From Ruminococcaceae bacterium UBA1425 (GTDB taxonomy: Bacteria > Bacillota > Clostridia > Oscillospirales > Acutalibacteraceae), in NCBI GenBank assembly GCA_002329365.1, contig DCUB01000012.1, forward strand, positions 40,931 through 104,930: a DNA stretch of 64,000 nucleotides, given 5' to 3'. Both the position numbers and the translations under genes were made by a program. The notes beneath the pieces were generated by a model. That model worked only from the letters and a program-made list of their open reading frames with translations. It was not told the DNA's origin and did no database searches. Of this stretch, positions 59,112-64,000 are shown one piece after another (the first letter of the stretch is position 1; every line of letters starts with the position of its first letter).

Positions 59112-59208
59112 AGGGGCTGTATTAAATTCCGGTCGGGTCAGAACCCGACCCTACGCGATGACGTAGGGAACGGTCCTGACCGTTCCGAAAAAAGATACAG
59201 CCCCTTTT
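59112..59208. terminator. terminator whose loop contains two palindromic repeats
   Basis: AGGGGCTGTAT (59112-59122) and ATACAGCCCCT (59195-59205) are perfect 11-base arms; TTTT follows on the plus side and A-runs on the left (ATATAAAAAACA) serve the minus strand. The 72-base loop is occupied by two GTAGGG-type units in opposite orientation, 59131-59154 and 59163-59187. Confidence 0.8.
59131..59187. repeat. two opposed GTAGGG-type palindromes
   Basis: 59131-59154 read on the minus strand is GTAGGGTCGGGTTCTGACCC then GACC; 59163-59187 on the plus strand is GTAGGGAACGGTCCTGACCG then TTCCG. Two different arm sequences with the same edge, 8 bases apart. Confidence 0.85.
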
Positions 59209-59223
59209 ACTATTTTGTTATTA

Positions 59224-60162
59224 TTAAACTATCGGCAGACTGAATTCATAGCATTCATACCAGTCGGAGGTCAGAAAGCTCCTCGCGCGCACAATGACCT
59301 CGTCCTCATACACCTCAAGCTGCATTCCGAGCCCTCCCCACGGGATGCCGTGGCGGTTTACAATCATGTATGTCGGCAGATTTATGTAGTTTACGCCGTT
59401 TATCGTTTCCACGCAGCAAAAGCCGTAAAGCTTTCTGTTCAGCTCGCCGTTTATTCCGACGTGTGAATGTCCGCTTATGAAGAATACGTTGTCGTACTTT
59501 TCCAAAACGGATTTTACGGCGTCGCTGTCGTCGCCTATCGATACGTTACCCCGGATTTTTCCTACGCCGTTTACACCCATAAGCGGCTGATGGCAGACAA
59601 CAAAAACGGGCTTGCCGCCCGCAAGCATTAGCTCGCTGTCAAGGAACTCAAGCTGGTCCTCGTGTATCTCCGGCTCGTCCCATGTGTCATCGCCCTGGTC
59701 GCCCATGACGATAAAGCGGTATCCTTTAACGACCTTGCTGTAATACACGTTCTCAATTTCCGAGCCGGTATATTCGTTGTAAAGTCCGATAAATCGCTCA
59801 CGCGCCTCCTGCTGCGTAACGTCCTTCACATGGCCTATATCATGGTTGCCGGCGGCGATTATCCAGTTTTCCGGCGAGCAGTTCAGCCTGAACAGCCCGA
59901 AGAAATGCTTCATACTCTCGCCGTCGCCGTAATTAGTGAGGTCTCCCGAAACGACAACTGCGTCAACAGGCGATGACGACGACGAAATGTCTTTTAAAGC
60001 GCGTCTTAACAGCGCCTCTCCTATGGACCATTTGTAGTCGATGTGTGTGTCGGAAATCACCGACACGTTAAGCAGAATGTCCTCGTTCTTCGGGGCGAAT
60101 TTTAGCGTGGGAAACAGTGTGAACAGCAGCGTCATCAATGCCGCAAATATTCTGTTTAGCAT
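59224..60162 (-). CDS. exported calcineurin-like metallophosphoesterase
   Basis: A 312-residue metallophosphoesterase with an N-terminal signal/anchor (MLNRIFAALMTLLFTLFPTL). Metal motifs in order: VSVISDTHID, VVVSGDLTNYGDGE, AAGNHDIGHV, VVCHQPLMG and FISGHSHVGING. Acts outside or on the membrane on phosphomonoesters or diesters; substrate unknown. It converges with the ceramidase-like gene and shares the terminator. No operon partner. Confidence 0.9.
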   Translation of the reverse strand: MLNRIFAALMTLLFTLFPTLKFAPKNEDILLNVSVISDTHIDYKWSIGEALLRRALKDISSSSSPVDAVVVSGDLTNYGDGESMKHFFGLFRLNCSPENWIIAAGNHDIGHVKDVTQQEARERFIGLYNEYTGSEIENVYYSKVVKGYRFIVMGDQGDDTWDEPEIHEDQLEFLDSELMLAGGKPVFVVCHQPLMGVNGVGKIRGNVSIGDDSDAVKSVLEKYDNVFFISGHSHVGINGELNRKLYGFCCVETINGVNYINLPTYMIVNRHGIPWGGLGMQLEVYEDEVIVRARSFLTSDWYECYEFSLPIV

Positions 60163-60374
60163 TTATACCCTCCCTCAAAAGCAATATGACTGTTTTATAC
60201 AGTCTTTTATAATTATATTTGCCCGGCGCTTACATTTCAAGCATTTTATGCCTGTTTTTCCTGCTTCCGGGTTAAAATAACAAAAAAGACAGCCGGATTT
60301 ATAAAACATATCAGGGGCAAGCTTGACGTAACAGGAGCATACACTTATAATATCCTAAAGGGGGCTGATTTGAA

Positions 60375-61241
60375 ATGCTGCTGAAAACCTCGGAAAAACT
60401 TTCCAAGACTTATCTTTATCTCTGGCTTGCAATGACTGGCGCGTACGCCGTGTGGATGACCTTCTTTTTAAAATACGACACCTACCCCTCCGCCGAAACG
60501 GGGATTCCGAGCCTTAAGGCTTATGTTGTGTGGACGCTGTTTTCAATCGTCGTGCTGCTGCTTTTCCCCGTTTACATAAAGCTTTTTCTATACGGGCGTG
60601 AGCCGGGAAAGGCGCTTAAATACTTCTGCCTTATAGGTCTTGTCGCCGGCTGCGCGTATATCACATGGTACTGCTTTTTGAAAAACCCGTTCGAATACAC
60701 GGCGAGCATGATAGGCCTCGAATATCCGCTGCAGTTCAAGCTCTGGGGGCTTTTATCCTCCGTGACGATATTTACAAACGTGCTTTACATGTACAGGATT
60801 AACGGCTATCACAGCAGGGCGGGCGTAATCTGCGGCTCTATAGGCTGCGCGGCGATTTTCGTCACTATAAACGTTCCCTCCGCAGGCGAAGACCTTATAC
60901 TAAACTCCCTGCGCTGCATGTCGCACTGGACGGGTGCGCTCGTGTTCGCGTTCATGCTTGCCGCGTCGGTAATCGTGTTTCTCGCAAACAGAGCAAAGTC
61001 GGGGAACGCGAAATACAAGGCGCTTCTTACCGTATTCGCGCTTATACTCCTTACTATGCTTGTACTGCTCGTCGTGGTGGGCAAGGACGGCATAATAGAG
61101 GGGATTCCCTCCTGGGCGTCGTACCTGCTGCTGTTCCTTGTGAATTTCACGGGCTTGTTCAAAGATAAGCCGCAAACAGCAAAGCCGGAAGAAGCACCCG
61201 CCGAAACAGAAGATGTGGAGGAAACGGCGGCGGCAAGGTAA
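60375..61241 (+). CDS. polytopic membrane protein of unknown function
   Basis: A 288-residue protein with about eight hydrophobic segments, a short basic N-terminus and an acidic/Ala tail (KPEEAPAETEDVEETAAAR). No family recognised; the segment arrangement and W/Y-rich early segments (YLYLWLAMTGAYAVWMTFF) recall small uncharacterised clostridial membrane proteins with DUF998-like layout. GGGGGCTG lies about 8 bases before the ATG. It stands alone, with a clear terminator after it. Confidence 0.65.
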   Translation: MLLKTSEKLSKTYLYLWLAMTGAYAVWMTFFLKYDTYPSAETGIPSLKAYVVWTLFSIVVLLLFPVYIKLFLYGREPGKALKYFCLIGLVAGCAYITWYCFLKNPFEYTASMIGLEYPLQFKLWGLLSSVTIFTNVLYMYRINGYHSRAGVICGSIGCAAIFVTINVPSAGEDLILNSLRCMSHWTGALVFAFMLAASVIVFLANRAKSGNAKYKALLTVFALILLTMLVLLVVVGKDGIIEGIPSWASYLLLFLVNFTGLFKDKPQTAKPEEAPAETEDVEETAAAR

Positions 61242-61266
61242 ATTTATTGCTTACAGAAATTAAAAG

Positions 61267-61310
61267 GCAGCACCGCAAATTAAGTTTTCGGTGCTGCTTT
61301 AATTTTTTTA
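61267..61310 (+). terminator. terminator after the membrane protein gene
   Basis: GCAGCACCG (61267-61275) and CGGTGCTGC (61289-61297), perfect nine-pair stem with a 13-base loop, followed by TTTAATTTTTTTA. A textbook intrinsic terminator. Confidence 0.92.
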
Positions 61311-61392
61311 CATTATAAGCGGACTGAAACCGGCGCGCCGGTCGTCGGGCGGCACCTTTCCACGGATAAAAAATCGGTTGAGCGGACGCCCG

Positions 61393-61947
61393 TTATTGCC
61401 TTGCCTCGAAAACAAAGTATTCCGTGATGAATTTCGGCAGAGATTTAATGTAATCCAGTTCATCATCCGAAAAATACATGTAGGCGATGGCGTTTATATC
61501 ATCGTTGTAGCCCACCATCCCGAAGGATTTCGGGAAGCTGTAATTCTTGTCGGTTTTGCGGTTATCTGCTACCTTTATTGTGTAACCGTTTACGAACGCG
61601 GAGACTTCGGGTATTATTCGTGTCTTGCCGTTTTTGTCGTACACCGCTTCCGATAAAAAGCTGTGGCTTTTTTGCAGCTCTTCCTTTTTTTCGTCATAAT
61701 CTTCCTTTGTGTAAAGAACAAACAGAATTATCGAATCGGATTTATAAATCAGCATATCGCGGCTTTGCAGGTTGACGGCGGACTGAATATAATCGCCGAG
61801 CGAGTCCAAAGACGGCATAAAAGCTTTCGCGTTCGGTACGGTCGCCACATAGTCGTCATAGCTGTCCATATTGCTTTTAATCGTGGTGCATCCGCTCATA
61901 GCTAAAAGCATGGCGCAGATGAAAATAAGCGCAAATAAACGTTTCAT
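61393..61947 (-). CDS. small lipoprotein of unknown function
   Basis: A 184-residue protein with a lipoprotein signal (lipobox AMSGC, Cys20) and a mixed alpha/beta domain. No family recognised. It contains VLYTKEDYDEKKEELQKS and a C-terminal YFSDDELDYIKSLPKFI. Lies 11 bases after the GH88/105-like gene in the same direction, so it may belong to that operon. Confidence 0.65.
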   Translation of the reverse strand: MKRLFALIFICAMLLAMSGCTTIKSNMDSYDDYVATVPNAKAFMPSLDSLGDYIQSAVNLQSRDMLIYKSDSIILFVLYTKEDYDEKKEELQKSHSFLSEAVYDKNGKTRIIPEVSAFVNGYTIKVADNRKTDKNYSFPKSFGMVGYNDDINAIAYMYFSDDELDYIKSLPKFITEYFVFEARQ

Positions 61948-61958
61948 GACAAACCTCC

Positions 61959-63116
61959 TTATATATCACCCGTTTTGCCGACGGACGAAGCCAGAAGCAA
62001 CGAGAAGCCCTGAGCGGCGGGCAGCGTATCGAGCCACGGCGAATAAAAGCCAATTCCGAGTGTATCGCCCTGCGCGTAATCGATTTTGCCGTTTTTGCGT
62101 GTACGCGACATGAGCGCCGCCCTTGCCGCCAATGACGATTTTTTATACTCGTCGTTCCCGCAGATTTCGTAAAGACACGACATGAAATAACCTATCATGG
62201 CTGTGGCGCTTGTTTCGGCTGTGTCCCGCGCCGCCGTCTGGCGGCACCACGAGCCGTCGCCCGACTGAAATCTTAATAGAGCGCCGGCGTATTTTTTTGA
62301 TGCTTCAAGAAGATATTCCCTGTCGCCGTCGGGGGCGTATTTAATGCTTTCGGCAAGCCCGAGCGCAAGCCAGCCGCAGCCCCTGCCCCAGCCGTAGATG
62401 CCGAGCGGCGCGCCGCTTTCTTTGTCAAAGCAGTGTACGGGCAAAAAAATCCCCTCGTGCATGCCGTTTTTTATATATTCCTCCGCCTGCCTTTTGGCTA
62501 AAGCGGCCGCCTCGGGGCAAGAGTATACTGCGGCGTACGCGTAAAGGAACGGGCAAATCATACCGACCGTGTCGACAAAGCGGATGTTTTGAAGATTATT
62601 GTTGTAAGGCACCGTCCCGTCCTTTTCGGCGGCTATGAGAAACGAATAAATCCCGTCCATCGCGGGGCGTAGCTTTTCGCTGTCGGCCGCGGGCGAAGAA
62701 AGCACGGCGTAGCCGAGCAGCGCGAAATCGACGGAGGTTATTTTATCCCTCCACCTTCCGCCTTCAATTTTTGAAATGATAAAATCCTTTACAGCCGTTT
62801 CCGCGTCAGTACCGCAGGAATTCATGCCTAATAATAACGCCGCCTGCTGCCATGACTGAAGCTTTTTGTTTTTGTAACTGCCCTTCAGCCTGTCGATAAC
62901 CGTAAGCCGCGTGTTCCCGCTTATTGTAACAGCCGGAGTTTTTTTAAGCTGTTTTTCCGCCGTGCGCCTTACCGCTTCGTACCAGCCTCCGGCGTCGGCA
63001 AAGGCACCTGTTCCTATCCGCTCATACCAGCGCATGGCGGCGGGAACAATATCAATGAGCAGCACAACAACAACCGAAAGGAGCAATACGGACAAAACCG
63101 CAACAGCTATTGTCAT
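61959..63116 (-). CDS. GH88/GH105-like membrane-anchored hydrolase
   Basis: A 385-residue protein with an N-terminal anchor (about residues 1-25) and an alpha/alpha-barrel similar to unsaturated glucuronyl/rhamnogalacturonyl hydrolases: RFVDTVGMICPFLYAYA (Asp of the active site), GIYGWGRGCGWLALGLAE (the GWGRG-GW block), and DTAETSATAMIGYFM. GH88/105 enzymes cleave the unsaturated uronic acid left by polysaccharide lyases, but this one is short and anchored, so a role in envelope glycan processing is also possible. ATG 63116 has AAGGA 6 bases upstream. It follows a glycosyltransferase gene with one base between. Confidence 0.72.
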   Translation of the reverse strand: MTIAVAVLSVLLLSVVVVLLIDIVPAAMRWYERIGTGAFADAGGWYEAVRRTAEKQLKKTPAVTISGNTRLTVIDRLKGSYKNKKLQSWQQAALLLGMNSCGTDAETAVKDFIISKIEGGRWRDKITSVDFALLGYAVLSSPAADSEKLRPAMDGIYSFLIAAEKDGTVPYNNNLQNIRFVDTVGMICPFLYAYAAVYSCPEAAALAKRQAEEYIKNGMHEGIFLPVHCFDKESGAPLGIYGWGRGCGWLALGLAESIKYAPDGDREYLLEASKKYAGALLRFQSGDGSWCRQTAARDTAETSATAMIGYFMSCLYEICGNDEYKKSSLAARAALMSRTRKNGKIDYAQGDTLGIGFYSPWLDTLPAAQGFSLLLASSVGKTGDI

Positions 63117-63117
63117 T

Positions 63118-64000
63118 TTATCCTTCCTCAATAAGCCTGTAAAGCTTGTTAATCTCGTCCTCGTTGCCGACATCCTCGTTTATAAGGTTTTCGCAAAGCC
63201 TTTTTTTAAGCTCCGCATCGTCGAGCAGGGCGCACACCTTGTCTGCTACCGAACCGGGCGTCATTTCGGCAATAAGCCCGTTTACGCCGTCGGTTATCTG
63301 GTCGACAACTGTTGAAAAATTCGTGACGACAATGGGCTTCGCAAGGCACTTGACCTCGTCTATGGCTATTGACTTGCCCTCAAACCGCGAAGGCTGAACG
63401 TATATGTCGCACTGCCTTATATACGGATAGGGGTTGGCTTTTTCGCCGAGAAAAATAAAGTCGTTTTCGACGCCGTTTTTAACAGCGAGAGCCTTCAGTT
63501 CGTCAAAAAGCTCGCCCTTTCCTATGTGGAACCACTTTATTCCGAGCCCTCTTTTTTTAAGCTCGGCGCATGCCAGAACGGCAAGGTCGATTCCCTTTGG
63601 GGGCGACAGCCTTCCTATTGTAAGTATTGTCGTTTCGCCTCCGGAGGTGTTGTAAACCTTTTCGCCGTCAGCGGCCGCCTCAATCATTTTACGCGAAATG
63701 ATGTTTTCGATAACGACCGTTTTCCCCTTTAAAAACGGGAACGCGCGTTCCGCTTTTTCGCAGCATTTTGAGGATACTCCGACAAGGCAGTCAATCCGCC
63801 TGAAGTACGGCTCGTCCATCCCCTTTTGCTCCGGAATCCTGTCGTAGTCGGTGTGGAGCCAGCCTATGTGCTTTGCGGCGGTCGTCTTGTCTATGCTGTA
63901 GTAAATTGCCGTGCCCTCAAGGAAGCCTATCGACGCGTCGTACACCCTCGGCAAACCCGGCAGGTTACAGCTTAATAGCTTCCATGAGAGCCTGTTCCTC
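63118..64000 (-). CDS. glycosyltransferase family 4-like protein, 5' truncated
   Basis: The last 293 or so residues of a GT-B glycosyltransferase. The frame is open to the window edge, so the N-terminus lies outside; the TTG at 63954 is internal. Marks are GWLHTDYDRI (acceptor side), GVSSKCCEKAERAFP, TILTIGRLSPPKGIDLAV (start of the C-terminal Rossmann domain), GEKANPYPYIRQCDIYVQPSRFEGKSIAIDE with the E-x7-E nucleotide-sugar motif, and VTNFSTVVDQI. It would transfer a sugar from a nucleotide donor to a glycan or lipid. Downstream genes suggest an envelope polysaccharide locus continuing past 64000. Confidence 0.92.
   Translation of the reverse strand, partial: RNRLSWKLLSCNLPGLPRVYDASIGFLEGTAIYYSIDKTTAAKHIGWLHTDYDRIPEQKGMDEPYFRRIDCLVGVSSKCCEKAERAFPFLKGKTVVIENIISRKMIEAAADGEKVYNTSGGETTILTIGRLSPPKGIDLAVLACAELKKRGLGIKWFHIGKGELFDELKALAVKNGVENDFIFLGEKANPYPYIRQCDIYVQPSRFEGKSIAIDEVKCLAKPIVVTNFSTVVDQITDGVNGLIAEMTPGSVADKVCALLDDAELKKRLCENLINEDVGNEDEINKLYRLIEEG

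Overview
The window looks like a chromosomal segment of an anaerobic Clostridia-type Firmicute, probably an uncultured Oscillospirales/Ruminococcaceae-like gut or digester organism. The reasons are: the Firmicutes-type S10-spc-alpha ribosomal cluster with a KOW protein between map and infA; a glyQS-type glycyl-tRNA synthetase; HPr with His15 and Ser46; an FprA/rubredoxin/superoxide reductase set; ECF-type membrane components; moderately high GC by eye; and purine-rich ribosome binding sites. The taxon is an inference. No tRNA, rRNA, CRISPR array, insertion sequence or phage gene was recognised.

Layout. 1-8.4 kb (+): end of a GH13 glucanase, a degenerate LytR-CpsA-Psr-like protein, folate genes (folP-folB fusion, folK), then a coupled run of two sugar isomerase-like TIM barrels, a GT87-like membrane protein and endonuclease IV, a TrpR-like regulator and the lipoprotein ApbE. 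9.5-27.6 kb (-): one almost unbroken ribosomal block running from rpsJ to rplQ (with secY, map, infA, rpoA but no adk), followed by rpsO-pnp from its own promoter. The leader upstream of rpsJ has an intrinsic terminator and two long-range complementarities, so it is a candidate attenuator. 28.1-31.2 kb (+): an ArsR-type zinc sensor, a nitroreductase and a zinc/cadmium P-type ATPase behind a consensus promoter with a perfect inverted-repeat operator. 31.5-33.1 kb (-): HPr and a split chromate transporter. 33.3-35.5 kb (+): a large lipoprotein with three unrecognised tandem repeats and a propeller-like domain. 35.9-40.0 kb (-): two Gfo/Idh/MocA oxidoreductases and two sugar isomerase-like proteins, probably polyol/sugar catabolism. 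40.4-44.2 kb (-): family 4 uracil-DNA glycosylase, a DHHW protein gene interrupted by an in-frame TAA, an MBOAT acyltransferase and a small anchored protein (surface glycan O-acetylation). 44.3-47.8 kb (-): glyQS, a DUF6320-like membrane protein and an acetyltransferase-like condensation-fold protein. 48.0-49.5 kb (+): DUF1846 protein. 49.6-50.8 kb (-): ECF S component and Gx transporter. 51.0-54.4 kb: two uroporphyrinogen decarboxylase-like methyltransferases flanking a PocR/AraC regulator. 54.5-57.1 kb (+): FprA, high-molecular-weight rubredoxin, desulfoferrodoxin and rubredoxin, an oxygen/NO/superoxide defence unit. 57.3-64 kb: ceramidase-like hydrolase, phosphoesterase, membrane protein, lipoprotein, GH88/105-like hydrolase and a glycosyltransferase cut by the window edge.

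The intergenic spaces carry a rich set of short palindromic repeats. One superfamily shares a GTAGGG-type edge next to arms that vary while staying complementary; another is the GTCATCCTGAG / GATTCTTCGCTTCGCTCAGAATGAC type. Larger composites built from them occur twice each (about 135 bp at 900-1031 and 55744-55882; about 77-86 bp at 31239-31315 and 35743-35828), and two units sit inside the loop of a transcription terminator at 59112-59208.

The strongest candidates for something undescribed are the rpsJ leader RNA, the covarying palindrome superfamily with its composites, and the tandem-repeat lipoprotein. All positions and structures were read by eye; no database search or folding was run.
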